Source: an uncultured Saprospiraceae bacterium
GTDB taxonomy: Bacteria; Bacteroidota; Bacteroidia; Chitinophagales; Saprospiraceae
DNA length: 64,000 nt
Direction: 5' to 3'
Assembly (NCBI GenBank): GCA_937139495.1
Contig: CAKZQC010000025.1
Coordinates: 1 to 64,000, forward strand
The translations under genes were made by a program, and so were the position numbers. Below are positions 53,439-62,322 of the stretch, in pieces (the stretch's first letter is position 1; each line of letters starts with the position of its first letter). The notes beneath the pieces are model-generated. The model had not been told where the DNA came from. It saw only the letters and a list, made by a program, of their open reading frames with translations, and made no database searches.

Positions 53439-54524
53439 CTAGTAACCAACACCCAATGCACGCAAGGTCTCGAAGTCCAATTGTCCGATAGGTAAGTTGT
53501 TGTCTTTTTGGAATTGAACCAAAGCTGCTTTAGTTTGGCTACCCATGATATTATCCACAGGGCCTGGCTGATATCCACGGCTTTTTAGAGCGGCTTGTAT
53601 TTCTCTAATCTTAACAGTATTGATTTTGTTTTGGCAAAGTACTTCTCTCCATTCAGAGAAACCACCTTTTTTAACCAATCTTCTGTTAGAAATAGTACGG
53701 TATTCCGCAGGAATATTCACCACTTCGCTAGTAGCTGCTTGTACGGCTACTTCTTTTCTTACATCTCTATATTCTGCAGGAATTTCAATGGTTCTAGTTT
53801 CTGCTGCTTTGACCAATACTGTTTTGGTAATCGTCTTGTACTCTGCAGGAATTTCTACTCTACGAGTAGTAGCAGGTTGGTCGATTACTCGAATAGAAGT
53901 AGGGGCAATTTTAGCCGCAGTAGTCACAGAACGAGTACTTGGAGGAGTCGTCATGATTGTTTTAGTGATTGTTTTGTACTCTGCAGGTACTTCTATCAAA
54001 CACCAAACTAAACAATCCTCAGGATCTTGTGACAAACAGTTGGCATCACCCTGTCTTTTTACCCATTTGGTAGTGGCTGGAGCTGTTTCTACTTGCTCGG
54101 TCGTTGTTTCATATACAGCAGGTACTTCTACCAACGATACTTTTTCTGCTGCCGTTACTGTGTTTTCGGTTATTGTTTTGTAGGTTGCAGGGACCGATAC
54201 CAATCTAAAAGAAGCAGGTTTTACTTCGACTCTTTCAGTTACTGTCTCATATACAGCAGGTATTACTTCGATTCGGCTAGAAGCTGCTTTTACCATGACG
54301 CGCTCTGTTCTTTGCTCGTATTGTGCAGGCACAATATTAATACGCTGGGTAGCTTGCTTTACCAATATTTCTTCTGTAATGTTTTCATATACATCAGGTA
54401 CCATACATTTAGCATAACACTTACCAGGTTCTGCGTTTGGTGGATAGTCTTGTGCTACCATTTGCTGAAAACCGATAGTAGCCAAAGCTATTGTCAAAAG
54501 TGTGTTCTTAGTTGTCATCATCAT
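53439..54524 (-). CDS. secreted repeat protein with C-terminal peptidoglycan-binding domain
   Basis: A 361-residue exported protein. The signal peptide (about 1-25) is followed by a short Cys-containing segment (PGKCYAKC), then about nine repeats of roughly 25-30 residues (43-300) built on 'V/IPA.YE/KT.TE/K.V.VK.A' (for example IPAVYETVTERVEVKPAS and IPAEYKTITKTVLVKAAE). Residues about 300-361 are a peptidoglycan-binding-1 domain (IREIQAALKSRGYQPGPVD, then GSQTKAALVQFQKDNNLPI). It probably links peptidoglycan to a repeat stalk. The Cys residues at 163-175 (CLSQDPEDCLVWC) could form disulfides. Own terminator. Confidence 0.82.
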   Translation of the reverse strand: MMMTTKNTLLTIALATIGFQQMVAQDYPPNAEPGKCYAKCMVPDVYENITEEILVKQATQRINIVPAQYEQRTERVMVKAASSRIEVIPAVYETVTERVEVKPASFRLVSVPATYKTITENTVTAAEKVSLVEVPAVYETTTEQVETAPATTKWVKRQGDANCLSQDPEDCLVWCLIEVPAEYKTITKTIMTTPPSTRSVTTAAKIAPTSIRVIDQPATTRRVEIPAEYKTITKTVLVKAAETRTIEIPAEYRDVRKEVAVQAATSEVVNIPAEYRTISNRRLVKKGGFSEWREVLCQNKINTVKIREIQAALKSRGYQPGPVDNIMGSQTKAALVQFQKDNNLPIGQLDFETLRALGVGY

Positions 54525-54591
54525 TTTGTAAATTAAAAAAATAAGTTAGGTTAAAAATAGTACATAGGGGGGGAAATATTTAAACATGCTC

Positions 54592-55818
54592 TTATAGTAG
54601 TTGAATTGACTTAGGATAAGCAATAAAATATTTGGTTACCTCTTTGTCTTGTATATTGTGTTCTTTCCAATTGGAAATGGGTTTCACTTGATTGCCTTTC
54701 AATTTGATCATAATCGCTTCCTTGCCCTTTTTGTAAGCACTGTTTGTTTCTTGCCCGTGCAATAATAGATAGGAAACTTCTTCAGGCGTAATGGAATCAA
54801 ATTGGTCGATAATTTGTTGACGTACTTTTTCTGCAAAGTCACTCCCAATCGGCTGATTCCTTATATCTATCTTAAATAATCGCCTTTCTAGTAAAGAAGT
54901 TGCCAAAAAAGAAGCAATAAAATCATCACATTGACTCAATTGCTTGAGTGCATACATGATGTCTGTATCATCTAGTGCTACAAAATGCTTCAAAATAGCA
55001 GCACGATTAGTTTTCAAATCCTTGGAACTAAAATCATTCTGCAAAAAATAATGCAGCGAAGCAGGCAGCCCCAATTCTTTGCCTTGATGTACCAATACTC
55101 TAGCCCTTTCGATTGCCTTAATCATCATTTCGCCCGATACAATTACATTCTTATGCAAATAAACTTGCCAATACATAAGCCGACGAGCATTCAGAAAGTT
55201 TTCTACCGAATAAATACCTTTATATTCGATAACCAACTTATCTTCATGTACTTGCAACATCTTCAAAATTCGATCGTGACTGACCGTCCCGTCCAAAACG
55301 CCTGTAAAATAACAATCTCTTCCCAAATAGTCTAACCTATCCATATCTAATTGACTAGAAACGAGTTGATGTAGGAATTTTTTGTGATATTCGTTCTTAA
55401 ATATAGCAATAGCGAGGCTCAATCGTCCTTCAAACTCTTCGTTGAGTGCTTCCATCAACAAGACAGAAAGCTCTTCGTGATGCACTTGTAGGATATGATG
55501 CTCTAGCGAATGCGAAAAAGGACCATGTCCTAAGTCATGCAGCAGAATAGCAATCGTAACCGCTTCGCACTCTTCATCACTAATCTCGACTTCTTTTTGA
55601 CGCAGCTGCTTGACCGCCTTAGTTGTTAGGTGCATCGCACCTATACAATGACTAAAACGGGTATGGGTAGCAGCAGGATAGACATAGTGGGTTAGACCCA
55701 ACTGGCTAATTCGGCGCAAGCGCTGAAAGTAGGGGTGTTCTATCAATTGACTAATAATACCAGTCGGCAAATCAATCAATCCGTAGATTGGGTCATTGAG
55801 TATCGTCGTGTTGCTCAT
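54592..55818 (-). CDS. HD-domain phosphohydrolase, SAMHD1/dGTPase-like
   Basis: A 408-residue metal-dependent phosphohydrolase. The HD signature is intact: HTRFSHCIGAMHL (His57), ILLHDLGHGPFSHSLEHH (His94-Asp95) and SSQLDMDRLDYLGRD (about 155-168). It belongs to the group of SAMHD1-related proteins that hydrolyse dNTPs or related nucleotides. Its ATG lies 2 nt after the EEP-nuclease stop codon, so the two are translationally coupled. The nucleotide substrate is not determined; phage restriction by dNTP depletion is a known role in some relatives but only a possibility here. Confidence 0.9.
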   Translation of the reverse strand: MSNTTILNDPIYGLIDLPTGIISQLIEHPYFQRLRRISQLGLTHYVYPAATHTRFSHCIGAMHLTTKAVKQLRQKEVEISDEECEAVTIAILLHDLGHGPFSHSLEHHILQVHHEELSVLLMEALNEEFEGRLSLAIAIFKNEYHKKFLHQLVSSQLDMDRLDYLGRDCYFTGVLDGTVSHDRILKMLQVHEDKLVIEYKGIYSVENFLNARRLMYWQVYLHKNVIVSGEMMIKAIERARVLVHQGKELGLPASLHYFLQNDFSSKDLKTNRAAILKHFVALDDTDIMYALKQLSQCDDFIASFLATSLLERRLFKIDIRNQPIGSDFAEKVRQQIIDQFDSITPEEVSYLLLHGQETNSAYKKGKEAIMIKLKGNQVKPISNWKEHNIQDKEVTKYFIAYPKSIQLL

Positions 55819-55820
55819 AA

Positions 55821-56954
55821 TTATTCGTTGTAAAACAAGTCAATATAAATAGGCAAGTGGTCGCTAAATCCACCCAAGAAACGAGGTCCTGCATAAGTAC
55901 GAAACGGCTGCAAACCCAAGTATTGTGGATCTTCAGATAGCAAGAATCGAGCAGCAAAGATTTGCCCGCCCAATTGGCTTGCCTTCAAGTGATTGGGGCG
56001 GATATCGTGTAGCAATGGCTCCGATACAATGATGTGATCTAAGGTGCCCCAATGTCCTTTGTATTTGTGCGAACCGAGTTGCCAGTTTTTGCCCAATTCC
56101 GACATATAATTGTACAATTGTCCTTCTTGTATATCATCCATATCGCCTTTGGCTTGTAGGACTTCCGTCAATGAAATATTATCGGAATAATCGTTCAAAT
56201 CACCCAAAACTACTACTTTTGCATTCGGATTGGCGGCATACAATTTATCAATTTCTTTGCGTACAAGCGAAGCAACGTATGTTCTTTTTGGTTCACTTTT
56301 GGCTTGTCCGCCCCAACGTGAAGGCCAGTGATTAACGAACACGCTCAGTGTATCTTTGCCCAACACAATGCCTTTGACGTGCAGAATATCTCTTGTTTTG
56401 AGGGACGAATCAAACGGAAAGGTCACATTGATCGCCTCATGGCTAATGTATTGGAATTTTTCGGGGCGATAAATCAATCCTACATCAATACCCCTGCGGT
56501 CGGGCGATTCTTCATGAATAACTTCGTAGCCAAACTTTTTGAGTGGAGTTTGATTGACCACATCGTCCAATGTTTTTTTGTTTTCTACTTCGCAGAAGCC
56601 GATGATAGCGGGCGGTTCCCAGCCCCCAACAGCCATGATTACTTTGTAGATGTTGCTTAGCTTCTGATTGTAGCGATAATATGACCAGCCTTTTAGCCCT
56701 CTAGGGGTGAAGTCGTCATCTCGTTTCAGACTGTCGTTTTCTGGATGAAATAAGTTTTCGGTATTATAGAACAGTACCCGAATACCTTTGCCCAATCGAG
56801 GCGAAGCATCGTGTTTCTCTAGTCCGAGGTCTAGCGCTTTTCCTGCACTTTCTAGCCGTTGCTGTTGCTTTTCGGTCGCAATCGTAGTTGAATCTTGCCC
56901 TTGCAGGACGAATTGAAACAATAGACAAAAGACAGCAATAAATAAGTATCTCAT
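55821..56954 (-). CDS. exported endonuclease/exonuclease/phosphatase-family protein
   Basis: A 377-residue protein with a signal peptide (about 1-19, LQGQ). The EEP catalytic residues appear in order: RVLFYNTENLF, the metal-binding Glu in GFCEVENKK, the Asp/Asn pair in VVLGDLNDYSDN, and the terminal GFSDHLPIYID with catalytic Asp and His. It could be a secreted nuclease or phosphodiesterase acting outside the cytoplasm. It is the first gene of a two-gene operon with the HD hydrolase, although one is exported and the other is cytoplasmic. Confidence 0.9.
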   Translation of the reverse strand: MRYLFIAVFCLLFQFVLQGQDSTTIATEKQQQRLESAGKALDLGLEKHDASPRLGKGIRVLFYNTENLFHPENDSLKRDDDFTPRGLKGWSYYRYNQKLSNIYKVIMAVGGWEPPAIIGFCEVENKKTLDDVVNQTPLKKFGYEVIHEESPDRRGIDVGLIYRPEKFQYISHEAINVTFPFDSSLKTRDILHVKGIVLGKDTLSVFVNHWPSRWGGQAKSEPKRTYVASLVRKEIDKLYAANPNAKVVVLGDLNDYSDNISLTEVLQAKGDMDDIQEGQLYNYMSELGKNWQLGSHKYKGHWGTLDHIIVSEPLLHDIRPNHLKASQLGGQIFAARFLLSEDPQYLGLQPFRTYAGPRFLGGFSDHLPIYIDLFYNE

Positions 56955-56973
56955 TTTATAGTTTTTGTTTATC

Positions 56974-57004
56974 TTTAAACAACGTCAATCGACAAATAGG
57001 TTTG
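56974..57004 (+). promoter_or_regulatory. promoter of recJ
   Basis: TTTA (56974-56977), 19 nt, TAGGTTTG (56997-57004). The -7 element is exact and the -33 element is one base off consensus. The leader would be about 33 nt. Confidence 0.55.
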
Positions 57005-57043
57005 TAAACCAATTTCCCAACGACTATTAGTAGATATAAAGAT

Positions 57044-58780
57044 ATGAAATCCCAAGCGAAAAATTGGCAAAACACTTCCTACGATGAAGCTGTGGCAAAA
57101 GAATTGCAAAATAGCCTAAAAATACACCCAGTTTTCTGTCAATTGCTGGTACAGCGAGGTATTGAAGACTACGAAAGTGCCAAGCAATTTTTTCGTCCTG
57201 CATGGGAACAACTCCACGATCCTTTCTTGATGTTGGGTATGCAAAAGTCTGTACAACGACTACTAGAAGCATTGGTCAAAAAACAAACTATCGTAGTTTA
57301 TGGCGATTATGACGTAGATGGTACCACTTCGGTCGCTTTAGTTTATAAATTATTACGAAAGTATCATCAAGCACTCGACTTGTATGTACCTGACCGCTAT
57401 CAAGAAGGCTATGGACTTTCGCTGAAAGGCGTGGAGTGGGCAGCGACCAAATCTACTCAATTGATGATTGTGTTGGATTGTGGTATCAAGGGGCACGAGG
57501 CTATCGCTAGAGCCAATGAATTGGAGATAGATGTTATTGTTTGTGATCATCACCTGCCTGACGAAACGCTCCCTGCGGCCTATGCTATTCTGAATCCCAA
57601 ACAGCGCGATTGTCCTTATCCCTACAAGCAGTTGAGTGGTTGTGCGATTGGTTTCAAATTTATGCAGGCTTTTGTGCAGTATTGCAATATAGAAGTAGAA
57701 GTTTTGGAGGAGGTTTTAGATTTAGTCGCTATTAGTTTGGCGTGTGATTATGTTGCCTTGACGGGCGAAAATCGAGTACTGATGTACTTGGGATTGCAAA
57801 AGCTGAACAACAGCCCTAGCTTGGGAGTAGCTGCACTACAAGAACAGTTGCAACGACAACCTTATTATACCGTACGTGATATTGTATTTGGGATAGGTCC
57901 ACCTATCAATGCCGCAGGTCGACTAGCTGATGCACGTTTGGCTATACAACTTTTGCTCGCCAAAACGCCGCAAGCTGCTACGGATTATGCGGTGCAATTG
58001 ACTACACAGAATACCAACAGAAGAGCGATTGAACAGCAAGTTGTAGCCGAAGCTTTTGCGGTGCTAGAAGCCGAACAAGTGGATTGGGCAAAACAAAAAT
58101 CAATTGTCGTTTATCAGTCTGATTGGCATCAGGGCGTAGTAGGTATTGTCGCTGCTCGATTGGTCGATCATTATTATCGACCAAGTATCGTATTGACTTT
58201 GTCGGAAGACAAAATAGTAGGCTCGGCTCGTACGGCGGGCAACTTTGATATTCATCAAGTATTGGAGCAATGCCAAGATTTGTTGCTCGGTTTTGGAGGG
58301 CATCAGCATGCCGCAGGTTTGTCGTTGGCTCCTGCCAAATTAGGCTTGTTTATTGACCGCTTCGAGGAAGTGGTACAACAACAGATGACCAGCCAAGAGG
58401 AGCAACCTATACAGCGGGTTGACGCTACTTTGGAGCTAGAGCAAATTGACGATAAATTTTGGCATATCTTACGGCAGTTTGAGCCTTTTGGTCCTCAAAA
58501 TATGCGTCCTGTTTTTGCAAGCTATGGCGTGGTTGATACAGGTTATTCGACAGTAGTCAAAGAAGAGCACATTCGACTCAAAGTCAAGCAAAAAAACTCT
58601 AAAACGAAAACAGGTATTGCCTTTCGACAAAGTCAGCACTTTGAAGCTATTCGCTCGAAAGAGCCCTTCGATATGTGTTATGTGGTCGAAGAAAATACGT
58701 ATAAAAACAAGACAAATTTGCAAATGAATGTACGTGGAATTGTGACGGGAGAGATAGAAGAAGAGAACCAATCTACTTAG
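57044..58780 (+). CDS. recJ: single-stranded-DNA-specific exonuclease RecJ
   Basis: A 578-residue 5'-3' exonuclease for RecF-pathway recombination and mismatch repair. The DHH domain includes VVYGDYDVDGTTSVALVYKL (metal-binding Asp residues at about 88-92), LDCGIKGHEA, and the signature VCDHHLPDE (about 167-175). DHHA1 appears as LLGFGGHQHAAGLSLA (about 415-430), followed by the OB domain (FEPFGPQNMRPVFA). The usual seven motifs are intact. It overlaps the 3' end of the ABC ATPase gene by 8 nt on the opposite strand. Divergent from the EEP/HD pair. Confidence 0.96.
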   Translation: MKSQAKNWQNTSYDEAVAKELQNSLKIHPVFCQLLVQRGIEDYESAKQFFRPAWEQLHDPFLMLGMQKSVQRLLEALVKKQTIVVYGDYDVDGTTSVALVYKLLRKYHQALDLYVPDRYQEGYGLSLKGVEWAATKSTQLMIVLDCGIKGHEAIARANELEIDVIVCDHHLPDETLPAAYAILNPKQRDCPYPYKQLSGCAIGFKFMQAFVQYCNIEVEVLEEVLDLVAISLACDYVALTGENRVLMYLGLQKLNNSPSLGVAALQEQLQRQPYYTVRDIVFGIGPPINAAGRLADARLAIQLLLAKTPQAATDYAVQLTTQNTNRRAIEQQVVAEAFAVLEAEQVDWAKQKSIVVYQSDWHQGVVGIVAARLVDHYYRPSIVLTLSEDKIVGSARTAGNFDIHQVLEQCQDLLLGFGGHQHAAGLSLAPAKLGLFIDRFEEVVQQQMTSQEEQPIQRVDATLELEQIDDKFWHILRQFEPFGPQNMRPVFASYGVVDTGYSTVVKEEHIRLKVKQKNSKTKTGIAFRQSQHFEAIRSKEPFDMCYVVEENTYKNKTNLQMNVRGIVTGEIEEENQST

Positions 58781-59660
58781 TCCGCTCCAAAAATTCAGTC
58801 TCTAAACTACGCTTCGATACTTGCAAATGTTGCAATACAATACCTTGTTCAAAAAGATGTTGGTTGAGCATGGCAGGCGTTACATTTTCTTGCAGTTTGA
58901 GCTCTATTAGTTGGTCTTGTAGCTGTAGGGACTGAATGAGGCGGTTGTTGGTCAATTGTTGTTGCAAAGCAACCATATCAGCAGCGGCAACCGATACAAT
59001 AGGGTCGGCATTGAGTATGTCGCTGACGGCTCCTGCCGCTATCAAATCGCCATACTTAATGATGGCAACATGATTGCAAATTCGTTCGACTTCGTCGATA
59101 ATATGACTTGCCAAAAGGATTGTTTTTCCTTGTTTGCCAATTTCTATCAATAAATTTCGTACTTCTACAATTCCCTGCGGGTCAAGTCCATTGGTCGGCT
59201 CATCAAAAATCAATACCTCAGGGTCACCTACCAAAGCACCTGCTATTGCCAGACGTTGTTTCATGCCTAAAGAGTAGCTCTGAAAAGGCATGTCGGTTCT
59301 GTGCGCTAAACCAACTTGCTCAATCAAAGCTGGGATTTGGCTGTAATCAACTCGCTTGATGTGAGCGACAATTTCTAAATTTTTTTGAGCATTGAGGTAA
59401 GGATAAAAATTAGGTGTTTCGAGAATAGCGCCTACTCTTCGACGCACCTTAGCGGAAGGCGTTTCGCCAAACCAACTATACGTACCAGAAGTGGGGGCGA
59501 TAATGCCCAATACCATGCCCAGAGTCGTTGTTTTCCCGCTTCCGTTAGGACCCAAAATACCATAAATATTTCCTGCTTCTATGGTCAAGTTGAGGTTGTT
59601 GACCGCCTTTACTTTTTTCTGATAGACTTTCGTCAAATTATTGATTTGCAAAATGCTCAT
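58773..59660 (-). CDS. ABC transporter ATP-binding protein
   Basis: A 295-residue ATPase of the GldA/CcmA-like group. Walker A is GPNGSGKTT (about 38-46), the Q-loop region is GAILETPNFYPYL, the signature is SYSLGMKQRLAIAGAL, Walker B is VLIFDEPTNGLDP, and the H-loop is ILLASHIIDEVE. The C-terminal ~75 residues are a variable accessory domain. No permease gene is adjacent: the upstream neighbour, 12 nt away, encodes an LRR protein and is in the same operon. The permease is probably elsewhere on the chromosome. Confidence 0.92.
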   Translation of the reverse strand: MSILQINNLTKVYQKKVKAVNNLNLTIEAGNIYGILGPNGSGKTTTLGMVLGIIAPTSGTYSWFGETPSAKVRRRVGAILETPNFYPYLNAQKNLEIVAHIKRVDYSQIPALIEQVGLAHRTDMPFQSYSLGMKQRLAIAGALVGDPEVLIFDEPTNGLDPQGIVEVRNLLIEIGKQGKTILLASHIIDEVERICNHVAIIKYGDLIAAGAVSDILNADPIVSVAAADMVALQQQLTNNRLIQSLQLQDQLIELKLQENVTPAMLNQHLFEQGIVLQHLQVSKRSLETEFLERTK

Positions 59661-59672
59661 GGTCGCATAACG

Positions 59673-61256
59673 TTAAGTGGTCAATAGAATCTGGTAGCTA
59701 GCATAACTAGTGTACCCTTTTTGGGGAATCCGCTTGATGGGATTGTGCCGTAGGTCAATCGTTGTCAGGTTTGGGAGCTGCCGCAATATTTCGATAGCAG
59801 GCAATTGACGAAACTGGCAATATTGTAAATCTAAGATACGAATACTAGGGAAATAACACAAGGCTTCTGGCAGTTGTTGTAATTCCGACCATTGCGATAA
59901 GCAACAAACAGCGTTTTGTATAAAGATTTGTAAAAGTTCTTTTTGTTGCTCGACAGAGGCTTGCTCTAGCAAATAAATATAGCCAGCTTGATATTTTTGA
60001 TACAAAATGGTGGCTAATTGTACAGCGTTCCAGTAGGGCGTTTGGGTAGCAAAATTTTCGATGCCTTTGGCAATCGCATTTTCGGATTTGGCAGGCGTAT
60101 AAAAACTAAAATTGCTGTGTGGTAATAACAGTTGGTCAAAGTCTGGAATGAAACGATAAAAAATAATGTATAGCTCTTTTTTGAGGTCGGCATTGGTTCC
60201 GCCAATGGAGCTGTAAGCATACAACAACTCAGTCAAGTAATCTTTGAGCATATCACTTTGGGCAGTCATTTGGAGTACCAAGGCAATATTTTCGGCTTGC
60301 TCACTGAGCAATAAATCTTTTATTTTTTGGCTGTTCTCTTGCAGCCATTCGGCTGTAGGCAAGGGCGGAGCTAGGGCATCGAGTACCTGTTTGGCAGATA
60401 CAAAACAATGTTTGCTTTTTAGTTTTTTGATCTCTTTTTTTGTCAAGGTATCGCCCAAAATAATGTGCGTTGTCTGCTTACTGATAGTAGTGGGCAAGCT
60501 GTTAAGTAGCTCCAGTTGTAGAGGAGATTTGCCCACGAGGGCAATTGTAGCAGGAGATTGTATTGGAGTGGCAGCACTGTTGTGCAATAATTGAAGGCGA
60601 ACAGCTTTCGCAAATTGACTATAGCTGACTTGCAGCAAGCAAAAAAGCAATTGGTTATCTTGTAATGTCGTATTTTGGGGTTCTAGTAAGAGATAATAAG
60701 CCGCCTGAATATTAGCTAACGGCACTTGTTGTAAATGCAAATGTCGCAGTACCTGAAAAAAATAAATAACTTGTTTTTCGGATAGTCCTAAGCGGTACTT
60801 TAAGTCTAATTTTTCGGGCGTTTGGAGCTGTGGCATTTCTAGTAATACCATCGGAAATTTCGACAAGCGATTGCCTTCCAAAATTAGGCTAGTCAATTGG
60901 GGCATTTGTGCCAAACAAGCAGGCAAACTAACAATAGGGTTGATACTCAAATTAAGCTGTTCTAGCTGTTGGAGCTGCTGCAAATCGGTCGGTAAGTACT
61001 TGATTTTGCAGCGTTTGAGTATCAGTTTTTGGAGCTTGGGCAATTGGAGCAGTACTAGCGGAAAATGCTCCAATGGGTTATTGCTCAAATTGAGATAAAC
61101 TAACTCTTGTAGTTGACTAAAATGATCGGGTAGGTTGGTCAATTGATTGGAACTCAAATTGAGGTGCTGCACCTTGGTTTGGGCGAGTAGCTCGGTGGGC
61201 AACTCCGTTAGGGCTGCATGGCTGTAATCAGCTTTGATACGTTCCAAATTATCCAT
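59673..61256 (-). CDS. leucine-rich-repeat protein with a central BRCT-like segment
   Basis: A 527-residue cytoplasmic protein. The frame opens 72 nt earlier, but the Met followed by DNLERI is the likely start. About five LRRs occupy 25-150 (VQHLNLSSNQLTNLPDHFS, LVYLNLSNNPLEHFPLVLL, LEQLNLSINPIVSLPACLA), and two or three more close the protein (about 460-520, IRILDLQYCQFRQLP and LTTIDLRHNPIKRIP). Between them, around residues 235-300, PATIALVGKSPLQLELLN followed by HIILGDTLTKKEIKKLKS and then FVSAKQVLDAL resembles a degenerate BRCT fold. Its gene precedes the ABC ATPase by 12 nt. The BRCT reading is tentative. Confidence 0.8.
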   Translation of the reverse strand: MDNLERIKADYSHAALTELPTELLAQTKVQHLNLSSNQLTNLPDHFSQLQELVYLNLSNNPLEHFPLVLLQLPKLQKLILKRCKIKYLPTDLQQLQQLEQLNLSINPIVSLPACLAQMPQLTSLILEGNRLSKFPMVLLEMPQLQTPEKLDLKYRLGLSEKQVIYFFQVLRHLHLQQVPLANIQAAYYLLLEPQNTTLQDNQLLFCLLQVSYSQFAKAVRLQLLHNSAATPIQSPATIALVGKSPLQLELLNSLPTTISKQTTHIILGDTLTKKEIKKLKSKHCFVSAKQVLDALAPPLPTAEWLQENSQKIKDLLLSEQAENIALVLQMTAQSDMLKDYLTELLYAYSSIGGTNADLKKELYIIFYRFIPDFDQLLLPHSNFSFYTPAKSENAIAKGIENFATQTPYWNAVQLATILYQKYQAGYIYLLEQASVEQQKELLQIFIQNAVCCLSQWSELQQLPEALCYFPSIRILDLQYCQFRQLPAIEILRQLPNLTTIDLRHNPIKRIPQKGYTSYASYQILLTT

Positions 61257-61359
61257 AATTTTGTTGCTAGGCTTAAATTTACTATTTTTAGTGCGTAGCA
61301 CTGCAATAAATGTATTATATTTAGGCAACTAAAACAACCTCTAATCAAGTACTAAGACT

Positions 61360-62181
61360 ATGAAAAATATACTCGTACCAACTGACTTTTCGGACAATGC
61401 GGATAATGCACTCGATTACGCCTTAGATTTGGCAAGACATACGAATCGCTCGGTTCACTTGCTGCACACTTATACGGTGACTACTCACGCAGGACACTTG
61501 GCAAACTTGGCACGTGTAGTACGAGAAGATAGAGAAAAAGAAATGGCTGCTTATTTGACGAAAGTCGAAGCTAAAGCTAATGGGGTAGTAGTGACGGCAC
61601 GAGTACGAGAAGGCGACTCGGCAGAACAAATCAAGGACGAAGCACCGAAGCATGATGCCAATTTGATTGTAATGGGTACATTGGGTGCCAATAATTTGGC
61701 TAAAAAAATATTGGGTAGCACGGCAAGTAATGTAATTAAGCATGCTGATTTGCCTGTATTGGCAGTGCCTGCAGGAGTTAAGTTTCAGCAGTTTGAGCAC
61801 TTAGTAGTAGCCTTAGATGCACTCAATATGCCTGCTACTAAAGTACTAGATCGTATGGTTGATTTTGCGGAAGCACTCAAGGTAGAAATCAATTTGGTGC
61901 ATGTCTCTACGCCTGAAAAACGCACGGCTGTTGATTCTAAAACGGCACAGTATCTTAGTAGCAAAGGAGTAAAATACACGTTTGATACAACAGAGTCAGA
62001 GAGTGTACTCAAAGGTATCGTGGATTTTGCTAGTCGTTATCCGAAGAGTGTATTATGCTTGATTTCGAGACAACGTAACTGGTTTAGCAATATATTCCAC
62101 AGTAGTGTTAGCACAGGAATTGCGAAAGAAACAAACTTGCCCTTATTGGTACTCCATGATGGAGCTTGGGAAAACAAATAA
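61360..62181 (+). CDS. tandem-domain universal stress protein
   Basis: A 273-residue protein with two USP domains. The first (1-147) has ILVPTDFSDNADNALDYAL and the nucleotide-loop motif LIVMGTLGANNLAKKILGST, followed by NVIKHADLPVLAVP. The second (about 148-273) lacks a clear Gly-rich loop (ISRQRNWFSNIFHSSVSTGI), a common asymmetry in the tandem proteins of Bacteroidota. Expression usually rises in starvation and stress. Single gene, divergent from the LRR protein, with a very strong terminator. Confidence 0.92.
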   Translation: MKNILVPTDFSDNADNALDYALDLARHTNRSVHLLHTYTVTTHAGHLANLARVVREDREKEMAAYLTKVEAKANGVVVTARVREGDSAEQIKDEAPKHDANLIVMGTLGANNLAKKILGSTASNVIKHADLPVLAVPAGVKFQQFEHLVVALDALNMPATKVLDRMVDFAEALKVEINLVHVSTPEKRTAVDSKTAQYLSSKGVKYTFDTTESESVLKGIVDFASRYPKSVLCLISRQRNWFSNIFHSSVSTGIAKETNLPLLVLHDGAWENK

Positions 62182-62207
62182 TAGCCTACCAAAATAAAAG
62201 TAGCTAC

Positions 62208-62248
62208 AAAAAAAATGCGTTTGACTATTCAGTCAAACGCATTTTTTT
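62208..62248. terminator. terminator after the universal stress protein
   Basis: A perfect 18-bp stem (62209-62226 with 62231-62248), ATTC loop, A-run before and T-run after. It serves this gene and, in reverse, the unknown lipoprotein gene. Confidence 0.92.
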
Positions 62249-62301
62249 GTATGAAAAACTATTGTCGGAACGCTAACTTCTAGTGTCTAGTAGCAAAGTG
62301 G

Positions 62302-62319
62302 TCTTAGACATGCTCTAGG
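62302..62319. repeat. palindromic repeat, right arm only (copy C)
   Basis: TCTTAGACATGCTCTAGG matches the right arm of copies A and B. A degenerate left arm (GTGTCTAG) lies near 62284. Confidence 0.5.
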
Positions 62320-62322
62320 TAT

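Noticed and set aside
54567..54573. A run of seven G before the PG-binding repeat gene
   Set aside because: A short homopolymer could be phase-variable, but it sits outside any coding sequence or promoter spacer I could define.
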